This document shows positions 26,201 through 38,200 of a stretch of DNA of 64,000 nucleotides, piece by piece. Position 1 is the stretch's first letter, and the number at the start of each line of letters is the position of its first letter. The notes under the pieces are model-generated. The model saw nothing but the letters and a program-made list of their open reading frames with translations. It ran no database searches and was not told where the DNA came from. This DNA is from Neodiprion pinetum (Eukaryota; Arthropoda; Insecta; Hymenoptera; Diprionidae), in NCBI RefSeq assembly GCF_021155775.2, contig NC_060237.1, positions 17,878,970 to 17,942,969 on the forward strand. The letters are read 5' to 3'. The translations under genes were made by a program, and so were the position numbers.

Positions 26201-29200
26201 TTGCACACGCGTGTGCGTTTGTTTCACGATTGAACTATGATTGCCCATGTTATGCTTGTAGGTGTTTGTGTTTTCAAAAAGTGGTATTTAAGTGATTTTA
26301 ACGGTGTGTGACGGAATTTACCCGAGATTTGCTGTAAATAATTCTTCACAACACCGATTCCGACGAAAACTCCAAAAATTTTGCGGGAAATTTGAAACCT
26401 TATGAAAGAATTTACTCGAGCGTAGATTTCGCGTGTTCTTAACGCTTCGTTCAACTTGTCTGACATATCTCTTCGAAATCCTTCGGGAATCTCTAACCGA
26501 TGTGTCTCGATGTCACTATAGAAATTCATAAAAACCGCCGATTTCATTATTCATTCTTTACACGGATTTCTTCACCAGGATGCCTTGCAGTTAGTGGAGA
26601 TGAATGTAATTTTTACACAAACATGGCATCTTTACCATACATACGTAGTGGCAAAAATTTGTTTTGAGATATTGGACAGCGAACTTTTGAACGAATACAA
26701 AAATCCGTTATTTGACTGTACGAATAGCACAGGTAGTAGTTACTTTCCTAGAGAAATACACGAAGTGAAGTTTTTGATTGTTCAAAAGGTATTTGAAATA
26801 CGAAATGCAAAAAATATCCGGCGAACAATTTTCCGCGCCAATTTTTACCGCACTTGTTGTTAGTCGTTCGATTGTTTCTTAAAAAATTTGCTACCAACTC
26901 TTCTCAATTTACGTTTTCTCTTCATAATAACGAAGCGCAAAAAATGGATGTTGGATTACTATCATTTATCTCACCGCCTGAAAACAATTAAGTCCTCCGA
27001 GCCGAGCCTTTGAGGAATTTATTTTCCCGCGTAACGTGGGCGAAGCCGGTTTCCCTTTTATCAATTTCGCCTCAGTTGTACGTATAAAAGAAGGAACGTA
27101 TTTTTCGCCGAGTCCTGCGCGAATAACAACACGAGTGGGTAAGTACGCAAGCATCGGGACGCTCCGTAAGCCGCGGGGTCCTGTTAATGTGAATAATTGA
27201 ACGTATAACAGTGCGTTACGAGTATAAGTCTAGCGGGATAGGAACGATTCTTCCCCTCATAAACGTGCCGCGTAGAAGTCAAAAGCCGTCGGTGGCGCGC
27301 CGAGCCCGAACCCTCGGCGTCGAATCATTTAATCATTTCGACAAGTGATATAAAATTCATGAGCCCTGCAGCATCCCCCGATGTATTTGGCCGAGCCGTT
27401 GACTCCTCGACGTCAACGGCAGCGACTGCTGTTCCCGATGCACCAACTTAGTCCTGCGAAAGTGGGGCTGTCGAAAGGGAAATTCCGAGGGGGGAAAACC
27501 GACTGCGGCTGAATCACTCATCCTGGATATATTTTAATTCGATTTTAATTTGATCCTCGGTTTAACTGGCCCCCGTTCCGCTCTGACATTTTACGACGCG
27601 CTCTTCGTCTGCGCGACTCGTGTTATGCACTGAGGAATTTTTGGTTCAAGTCACGTACCGACCGAAAAAGCATTTCATTTTTACCTTAACTTGTAAGGAT
27701 TAAATCATTCCTCTCAACGGTTGTTCACTGAGAAAATTTTCATTTGTTACGGTAACTAGAAAAATTCAGTACGACAGGCATCGTTGGAAAAAACTGTTTG
27801 AATGTTGTCGGAATAACGAAAAACGAGGTACGCGTTACCGTTTCGCGCTATCGTTGATCCTTTCTTCGGTAATTGCAACGCAAAATCAGTTTCTGAGGTT
27901 AACTCTACTTTTTTGCTTAAACAAGGCTTTGACGTCAATTTATTCTTGCACGAGCATTAAATTTTCGCAACAGTTGCAAGAAAATATAGCAACAGTGATC
28001 GTAATGAGAAAGAATAGCAACGGATACCAGACTTTCCGGTAACGGCTAGAAAACTAATTTTCATTTTGTACCTAGAACTATATTTTTCGATTGTGGTAAA
28101 AAATGAAAATAGTCAAGGACTGAGCGGTAACCGGAACTAACAATTACTCTCAGTGTTTGGACATTTTTTCAACATTGCGTAATGCCTGATTTTACTGGAA
28201 TTAGATCTTTGCACGAATTAATTTCACAACATGCCTGTAGATGCATTGCAACGAGAGATATAAAAAATAATTAGGTTACGTAAGAGAGGTTAATCACTCC
28301 TGAAATCTAGTGTACACCTTTCCGTGAATCTTGTCAAGTCTCTTAAAATCTTTGAAATACTCAGAAATATTTTGCGTATTCTGAAATTTTTTGAAATCAT
28401 TGAAATCCCTGAAATTGTTTGTAATTTTTTAAATCTTGTGAAATCTCCTAAAGTGATCAGGAATCTCTCTAAATTAATTGCCATCCTTTGAGATCCTTAC
28501 AAATCTCCCGAAATTATCTGAAATCATTTGCAATCTCTTCAAATCTCTTCAAGTCTTTGGAATCTTTGATATTCTTGAAATCTTCGTAATAGTTGAAATC
28601 TTTTGAAACGTTTGCAATCTTCAAATCAGGTGTATATTAAATTCGCGAGTGAATAACCCCTCGTTTACGTATTTTATTTTTTCGATTAGACTAGAATTAG
28701 AAAAACAAAATAACCTGCAACAAAATCAGTGAAATGCAATCGGTTGTAAAATCCACAGACGTATGTTTTCACGAAAGACAAAGAAACACGTGTTTTCCAC
28801 TTTCAACACATGAGAAATTTGATACTTTTCTCACACTTATGCCAAGTACCTTTTTGTACTGAGAAAATCTTACTTAAAATATGTAAAATAATTTCTCTTG
28901 TAAAAAATATTTTCCCTCTAAAGTGAAAATGATGCAGTGATTCGTTTTTAAAACAAAAAAATTCAGCATGTTAATAATAATCAGTACATTATTGCATGTG
29001 CATAAATTTTCGCAAATCGATCTACCTACAGGTTTTCGTCTACTCGAATTGACTTATTTGAAAGCGGATTTGAAGGGAAAAACATAATTAATACAGTACG
29101 AGTTGGCTGGTTGAGTTCCACAAACTGCTCAAGCGTAAGTCCGAAGATGCAGATTCTGTATAATCCGTCCAACAACGCAGTGGACAGGAAGTAGTTCGTT

Positions 29201-32200
29201 GATGGACCTGCACTGCTATATTCTGAGGACAAAATCGATAAATTCCCAGTGACTAAGACCTGTCTATTACCCTGCAGAACCATTATTCCGAACCACGAAC
29301 TAATAAAGTGTGCACGTGAATGGATTCGGGTTACAAAAGTTATTGAAATGCGTAACAATGCGCGCAGTTTTCTCCACCGCAATGAATTTTTTCCGCACAT
29401 CCTAATGGCTTGGACTCGAAAATTTATCGAGAAATATTCCCGTTAAATTACGATTACGAATGTAACCAGATTTAAAAAAAAAAAAAACGAGTCTATCAAT
29501 CCGTTAGAGAATCGTATACGGAACGGTGTATACCTAAGAAAAATGAATATTTTTTTGATAGAAAACAACGAAAATTAAATTTGTAGACGTGGAGAAATTT
29601 TATGGTTGTAAAATGTTTTTTATTTAAAATTTGAACGAGACGAGGTGTGTTTTTTTTGTTCTAGAAGTAATCTCGAAATAACGTGACGGAAATTTATACT
29701 TTTGTTGTATATTGTGCTCGTGTCGAGCAATTAATCGGGCGAAATCCTTTTTTCCTTGATAAAAAGAGGATGCAACATCCCTGTTGAAACAAAGGTATGT
29801 ATACATACCTACTTCCACTTGGCATAATGAGTGCGAGGGTCGAGGGTCGAGGGCTGGAGCGTTATTCCGAAGATTCGTTTCTTGAGAAATCAAAAAGCAG
29901 CGACTCATCGTATTTAACAAAGCCAATGCAGCGTTTGCCGGATCGTTATACCGCGGCGGGTAGAAAATTTCTATAATCTGTTGACGGTGGTCAAATGTGA
30001 AAATATTTATTTTACAGCTCTCCAAGGCTGCGGCTAATTTGTAAGCTACGACAGTTTACACAGCGTTAGCCCGAGATTTATGTACCAATACACAACGCAG
30101 CTACACGTGTTTTCCCGACGAACCTTTTGAGCCCAAAATTAGACGGACCAAGAGGAAAGAAGTTAAAAAAAAAAAATCCAACATTGCAGAGGGGAAAAAG
30201 AGGGTAAAATGAAATCTCGAGATGCACTTGGGAGCTGGTCAAATCCTTTACTCAAACTCTGTTATTCTTTCATCGCGACCCACGCACTCGAGACCTGAAA
30301 GACTCAGCATTAACATAATCGAGTTTACCATTTTCTTTGGTATGCAGATGCTGTGTATAACTGGTACCCGCATACCTTCGAGCCTCGAGTGCCTACGTTA
30401 TTAATTAATTTCAACCTCAAGCACCGAAATAATTTGCTTCGCCGTATTATACACGTAACTTATAGCTGCTGTACGGAACACGATGATATTCCTGGATTGA
30501 AAAGGAAAAAGGAATACTACATCAATTCAAGTTTTCACGATGTAAAACAGATTCAGAGGCTTCTGTTTGGTCCATAAATTACGCGAGGATCTCACAAATT
30601 CTCGCGCCGTGTCTAGGAAAGTAATTCCGAATCGTAGTCATAGTTCTTGCTATTTTTTTTCGACGATCCGGCTACGTCGTTTTTGAATTTTATAGCTAGT
30701 CCTTTTTAACCGCTAACAACGAATGGACTGCTAATTTAAAATCGGATGTTACACGAGAAATAAAATAGTTGTAACTACTGACAATTTTTCTCCATGTTCT
30801 GTAAATGATTTGAGTATTCTGGTGATTCTAGTTACTTTTAATGCATATATTTGGCAAAATAATTCTCCGGAAATGTACGCACTTCTAGTTTATTCCCAGC
30901 TATCGAAATTACACAGTCCGTCTTGGATTCTCAGCGGTTAAAATACAGTCGATTCGGCGAAAAATTTCTCTCATTGTGCCAGCAGGTTTATACGAAACTC
31001 ACTTTATACACGCGTAACCTCGTTTAAAAACGACTTACCAAACGTACAAGCACTGCATTACCATAAATCTTTCTTACCCGGTGAGTTTCGGCGGTGAAAA
31101 TATTTCCGATGATAAAATCTCCCGCCGAGATATTTTCCGGTGTATTATACGAACACACATCTGACGTGGGTTATCAGATAAACGCACCGCGGACTGTAGA
31201 ATTCGCACGAATACAGCGACAGTCTTAAACGGTTGTTTAAAGGCCAGTTGGGATTGTAAATTACCATAAATTTCCCGTGAAAATGGTAATATTACGGTAT
31301 AATTTTCGTCGACTTTATTCCCGACTCTGCGGGAATGCCTACCAAACATAAACAGACTCCTCGAGCTGAATTCGCGGGTCATTTGAGCCGTTCCAAACCA
31401 TTACCCGCCGCCTCCGCCGCCGCCGATCCGCGTCATCTTGGCCGCGAGAAGAACGCGGCTGGCGTCTCCTGGCGACGGGACTCGCCAACTCCTTAAGGAG
31501 ATGATACGACCGTCTGGAATAATGGAGACTTCCGTCGGAAATGGTTAAGATCAGAGTTACGATCCGCTTTTGGGTTTAACGCGTCCCACCGACTCGAGAA
31601 ACGCGAAAAATGTTGCAATATTTATGCGCGGTTGAAAGCACGCGTGATAATAGCGCGGAATTTGGGATTTTTCAAAAAGACAGGAGAATGACGAATTTTA
31701 GGTTTGAAAAATAGTACCGATCTAAAGCTTATGGAAGAATCTTTCATCGATGCGGCGGAAGCCACCTTACACGAAAAAATCAGGAAAACTTGAAATGTGA
31801 AAGCCGCACTTTTATGCCGTTCCAAATGTTGCAGTTTCGGTGAAATACTTAGCGTACTGTGTATAATGCGTGATTCAATTTTTCGAATGAAAAATATTAA
31901 TGCAAGTGAAATGCGACCGAGACTTTGAAGTAAATGAGATATAACCTTTAGCGATTCACTCAATTTTTTCTTTTGGCAGTTTAGTGTTAAAAAAACACAA
32001 GAGTTAAGTATTAGTGGCAACGGTGAGAAAATTGAAAATCGTCCACTCGAATACAGAATTGCTCGGTCGGTGGTAACTTTGTAAAAAAACAAACGTTTCT
32101 TGTATATTTTTTCAATACCAAGGTTCTGCAGACTTAATGCAGCACCTACAGCGACAGACGACAAAAAAATTTTAAACAATTGATTAATACGAATAGAAAA

Positions 32201-35200
32201 AAAAAAAAAAAACTTTTAGTAAACTACAGGAAAAAATTTACGCCAAGTTATACAGCTGTAGCAATTTACGCACGAATTGCATGATTACGTTCACTTGAGA
32301 CTGTTTTTAGCAATAACGCGACCTAATTTGACAACATTTTGTTCTTGCGCCTAAAAAACAATTAAATCGCATCAGTGTAGCTTTAGTGCTGCTGTACAAG
32401 CATGGACTTCTATTTATAATAATACCAACGATACGTAAATTTCTACATCAATCAGAATTTCTCTTCGTATGCCCAAGTACCTTTTTCTACACAATGAAGC
32501 CTGTTGTCAAGAATAGAGAACTTTTGGCACAGAGAACCCTTTGTGAGAAACTTGTAGAACCGTACGGAGAGCCGTGCTGATGACTTGTAATTTGTAAAAC
32601 GCCACCACTGCTACCTACGTCACGTCAATTTCTTTCTGACCTCAAGTGCCATCTCACGTTCCCCCGTAACCCGTCTATCGAAATTTTCAACATTTCCGCC
32701 AGTAATTAAGTTGTATGCTAATTTTTTCGAACTTATCATCGCGGTTAAAACTTTCACCTATACGAATGCAAGCTTGAACTTTTATAACGATTTTCAACGC
32801 AGCCGTTATGCCTACATGTACGTAGCCAAAAGTTACCGAAACATTGATTCGGTTACATTTAACTTGAAACTGATCAGTGGGGCCCGTATAAATATGTATT
32901 AAGAATTACGAAGTTGTATACTTAAAAAACTAAAATATAGAAAAGAATACGGAAAATAGAAACTGCATTTTCCGACTCCAAACATCATACTTTATGTAAA
33001 ACCAAATAAGAAATGAAAATGATTTAAATAAGAATTATGTACTTACATATTAATTTGGTCCCTGTTGATCAGATACAAAGAAGAATCGGTACGTAGTGTT
33101 TTTTGTTTGTAAACGTACAAAAATTGTTTCGTTCGACATCCTTATGTTCACAAATACAATAACCATAGCGGGAAAATTTGAGAACTTATCCTTCTAAGCT
33201 ATTCGATTCTTCTTGTTCATATTCCAGATAAAAAAAAAAAAAAAATCACGGTAATACCTAAATTTTTGGAAAGTTATTTATCGTTTGCATACTTCATCCA
33301 CTAATTGTGGCACTAAAATATTTCTACTGTTTTTTCAGCTACCGATCTTCGTACTTTGGAAAAAGCGAAATGGAAATGAAACGTCATCCGTTAGCACAAG
33401 CTGCTGACCCCAATCGATGGACATGTAATACATCACGCATATACATATATATACATATATTGCAGTACACGTGCGCGTGTGTGTGTGAGTGTAATAATTC
33501 ATTAACCCCAGATTAATCGAAACCGCGGCCGCGCACGTGAATGCCCTATAATTTTTCCACCCCAGAAGAAATTGGAATGAAATTACTTGTACTTTGTTCG
33601 GAAATCTGCGATCAAGCGCAGCCCCCTCTTGGTCTGACACTATCTCCGTCGGCGTTCCATTGACGTGGTGAACGTCGGGAGCATTTATCATTATTGTTCA
33701 TTATTTGTCAATATCGTTATTACTGTCGGCTAGAGCCGCTTATTTTGATACGTGTTCACGCGCCGCTAACTTTTACCCATCGTCAAAGTGTATATAAATA
33801 TATATAATTTCCTCGTTTAATTCTCATACGCCCAAATTTTTATCCGGAGACCTGAAACGCGATAATACAAGTTTCACTCTAAGATCGCAGGGCTGGAAAT
33901 CTGCCGAGGACATTTCGATTAAGCGCTTGGCAGGGGGCCGAATCTCTTTTATCCGCACTTTGACACCCCGGGGAAAAAAACTTAACTCGGCAGCTTCGGA
34001 TCGTTTCTGGATCTGCGAAAGCTTTTTCTTCAATTGTTCTTTGGACAGAATATTTGACCCGTTCGCAAAACGATTTCGTTTAATTTTAGCCAAAATTAAA
34101 GCAAGATAGTTTCCTTTTTTGTTTTTTATTGAGAGAATTTTACTCAGTGAAGAAGTAAACAAGCTGGAGAATTTATACGAGCAATGTACGTACTGATGTC
34201 AAAAGTACGTAGCGTGATTATTATACAACTCTATGTGTTAACTCTCATTCTCGTTTTAACGAGGAACGAATTTCACCAGGCAAACGAGTTAGAAAAAAAG
34301 AGATTAAAGAGTTAACAGCGAATATCGTTATGTAAATCTAATAAAACAGCTTTCTTTCCGTTACATGCAATGTAATGAATTTTGTTAATGGTGTCGCAGA
34401 TTTTTTTCCGGCACTCTTGGAAAGACGTTTTGTATGATACTTATTAGAGTTTTTATAAACTTGTTTCCGTCTGCTTAGAAGATTCTGATCTGTACTGACG
34501 GGTATATTGAGGAATTTTTTATTTACGACTATCATCGGAAAAAATTTTTATTTTTGAACAAATCAGCTATTCTCGTTTGTTCGTTTTCTTTCATTACGGT
34601 TTCAGTAAGACCTCGGTTTGTACCAGGATCGCAAGTATTTTGATTCTGAAATGATACACTGAAAGTTTTCATACACATAAATAACAATTAAAATTTAACC
34701 AATAATCCAAGTTTTTACACATTTTGCGACATGACTGTACAGGCTGCACTCGTTACATTTTCCAAACATTGATATGCTCCATCGAAATTCCAAATTACAG
34801 GAACGACGGAACGCGACTGCAGCTTTGTTGAGATGAAATTGGATGATCAGATCAAGTAGCATGATAGGCTTGAGAATCGGAGAAGCGAATGACCGAAACC
34901 TCAGAATCAAGCACACCATTGCAATCGGGCATAGCGTACAAGGCATAAAGTACACTGAGAAAAATTTCATTTGTTACAGTAACTAGAAAAATTCGGTAAA
35001 ACTGGTATCGTTAAAAAAAACAAAAACGGTTTAAATATTGTTAGAATCACGCAAAACGAGGTACATGCAACCATTTCGCGCTATCGTCGATCCTTTTTTC
35101 GTAATTGCAACGCAAAATCAGTTTGTTAACTTTACTGTACTCTTTTAGTCGAACAAGGCTTTAACATCAATTTATCGTTGCACAAGCATTAAATCTTCGC

Positions 35201-38200
35201 AACAGTTGCAAGAAAATATAGTAACAGCGATCGTAATGAGAAAGAATAGTAACGGATAGGTACTAGACTTACCGGTAACAGCTAGAAAACTAATTTTTAT
35301 TTTCTACCTAGAACTATATATTTTTCGATTGTGGTAAAAGCTGAAAATAATTAAGGACCGAGCGGTAACCGAAAGTAAAAATTTCTCTCAGTGTACAGAT
35401 GATAAGACCACTGTGCAATGTTTTGTAAGTACACGTGATACTTGAATACCATACAACGGCTGCCACACGGCAATTAGATGTGTAATATAGAAAATCAGGC
35501 CGATTCGAGTGAAACGCGTGTTATAAAACTTTGAAAGCGTAGAGACGCCACGCACAAGTGTAGGTATGCAACATAATTCGTCCGGTTGAAGCGGGTGTGA
35601 TTATAACGTCAGTTTGAAAAGGACCCCATCAAATTTCTAGAGGTTCTCAGGTGTATCAGCCTGACAGTCTTGGCCGTTAACCTGTTCGGAACCGTCCGAG
35701 GGTGGCAGCCGTAATTTGTCCGTCCGATGACTGGCCGGGACTCGAGCTGGACACAGTACGTCTTCCTTTCAGACAATAGGAACCGCTCTTCGAACAATGG
35801 ATTCGAATCCATCCACCATTCGTCCGCGCTTATACACGCGCAACACACAAGCCGCCTCGGAGAGAATTATCTCCGTGCCATCACGGCGTATTTACGAAGC
35901 CCGGTGAAAGTTTTCGCGGGTCGAGAAACAGTGGATACAGTGTCGAAAGGAGGGATTTTTTCTTCCGGTAGAAAAGGCTCGGATGTCGCCTGGAAACTGG
36001 GCCGAGGATGAAAAGCCCGGTGCTTCCATATCGAGGTTTTGGATTCTTCGATAAAACGGGACCTGAATGAAAAGCAGGGACGTTGCGACACGGCCCGACA
36101 ATGCAACGGCGTGCGGGAAGTCCGATCAGGGACCGGATGAGGAAGCTGGAATGGATTTCAGAAAATCGACCGTATCGAAGCGTCTTTCACACAAATTGGT
36201 GTAGTATCTCTCTTAGTTTCCCGGGTCGTTTGCCCACGCAAAAATAACCGACTTGTTTTAGCGCTAGTTCGTTTGAATACAGTATTCAACCGTTCCAATG
36301 TTCATGTTGGATTTATAGTTAAAAAAAGTAAACAAAGAATATAAAAAAATTTACAGTTGAGGCCAACGGATTGTGTTTTAAAGCCCGCTTTGGTATCTTC
36401 AGAGTTGACGGAGTTGGCGACTGCAGTTTCTAAACCGAAAATGGGATCGGAAGGAAAAGCTTATCTGCACGTCTTCGGGTTAAAAACAGTATCCTGTGTA
36501 AATTTCACGAGAATCGGTTTGGTGGTTTGGCTGTAATACCTTGTTTACGTGAAATCGGGAGAATCGCGTACATCCGCTGTTGAAAATGTTCGAAAACGAC
36601 TTCTCAGGTACCGAAAGATGCTCTTTTTGCGGCGGTCTCTATGGTGAATAAAATAAGCCCAAAAACACATAAGAATCAAATCAAAATCCCCATGGTACGA
36701 TCATTTCGAACATTCTGACTGCGAATCATTTTCGCAAAATTGTTGATATCTAGTCTTGTATGTTTCGAATTTGCTCACATTTATATTTCTATATCACAGC
36801 AGGAATATCTTTCAACTTTATTTTCCTTTTTCTAACCTTGGATTCGTATGGTGAAACCCGTAAGCCTGGAGTTCTTGCGGAAGCTCCTGAACTCTGGTAA
36901 AACTATGACACGGAGAATTGGGACGTCACCGGGGAAAGTTGTAGGTGTAATACAGCTTGATGCCACATATATTACGTCCATGCACGTAGGAGAGTGATAT
37001 CGGGCTCAAGTCTCGAGGGAATTGTTAAATTGCCGTTGAAGAACGGTTTCCGGTTTGAGGCGAACCGTATAAAAATACGAAGGATGACTATAGCATATAT
37101 TGTATGTAGAAGTATTACATGTTATATACTTGGTATGTATTCGGGGTGTCTGCATGCACACGTGGCTATTACCAAATTACGCAGTCTAACAGCAGCCTGC
37201 CTTGTTAACCAAGGCGTTACGTGTTATTACTTCATTAAATTATTAGGCAGTTACATACGCACACATGTGCGTATACCTGTACGTCCGTATACGGTGTTGA
37301 ATTATAAATTTAATTCCATATCCCCGCACGTTTGTTGACACGGTCATAATCGCACTTTGTACATAGTAGATTCCTCTACTACTCCGCGCGAAAATATGAA
37401 ATGCCTGCTTGTTATTATCAGGTCAACCATATCCATCCAAAGTCCGTTTTACAGTCAAGACTCAAAAGCGGAAATTCGGCAATTAGACTCGAAGGTATCT
37501 TTGATCAGTCTTATAGCGCCTTGTTATATATCACCGAAATACGATTAGTTGGTATCTGCAAACGGAGTCGAAAGCAGTCTGTAATAATCGTACAAAAATC
37601 GTTGTTTATCTCCGATTTGGAAAAGTTACGTTACAAATTTTCCCCAACGATTCCGGCGAGACGAATGGATGCGTACGTGTTGCTATTGGGATGATCAATT
37701 CGTATCGAGTAAACGGGTACAAAACGTATATTGTACATTGATCCGTAATACCAAATGATCAGGTATATGCAAGCGGAATAGCGAGAGAGAATCCGGTTAT
37801 TCAACCCTTATTATTTTCCACCCCGAAACCAATCGTACAGGACTGCCTCCGCGCGTAGCCCGCAACCATATTCAAAAGGAAGTCCTGATCGCTGGCTCGC
37901 ACACAGTGCGCGGATATTCCTGGCGCCTGGTCGTTGAAGCCGAAGGATGGCGAGGAGGGAGCCAGCGGTAAGAGGAAGGTTGGCGGCGAGGTGAGGCGAG
38001 GCGAGGCGGGAGGGAGAGAGAGAGATTAAAAGGGGAGTGGAAGGAGGATAAGGCAGCGGAGAGACCGCGAGCGGGACGAAAATATCCCGTTAACGATTAC
38101 CAACCCCTCTCTACGGTCCTGCAGGCTCGTTATTGTGTCCCGCGCGTAACTTAGAAACAAAAGACGACGAGGCAGAGTTCTGATTGGCCCGCGGCTCCCG

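Noticed and set aside
31385..31445. Minus-strand ATG followed by a CGG-encoded glycine run and a gtaatg donor
   Set aside because: It resembles a start exon but lies inside the intron that splits the homeobox. A product starting here would lack the first half of the homeodomain. The glycine run is a simple GGC repeat.
31622..32179. 185-codon minus-strand ORF, hydrophobic and basic
   Set aside because: AT-rich codons give a Phe/Ile/Lys/Ser-rich translation typical of random AT-rich DNA. No family recognised.
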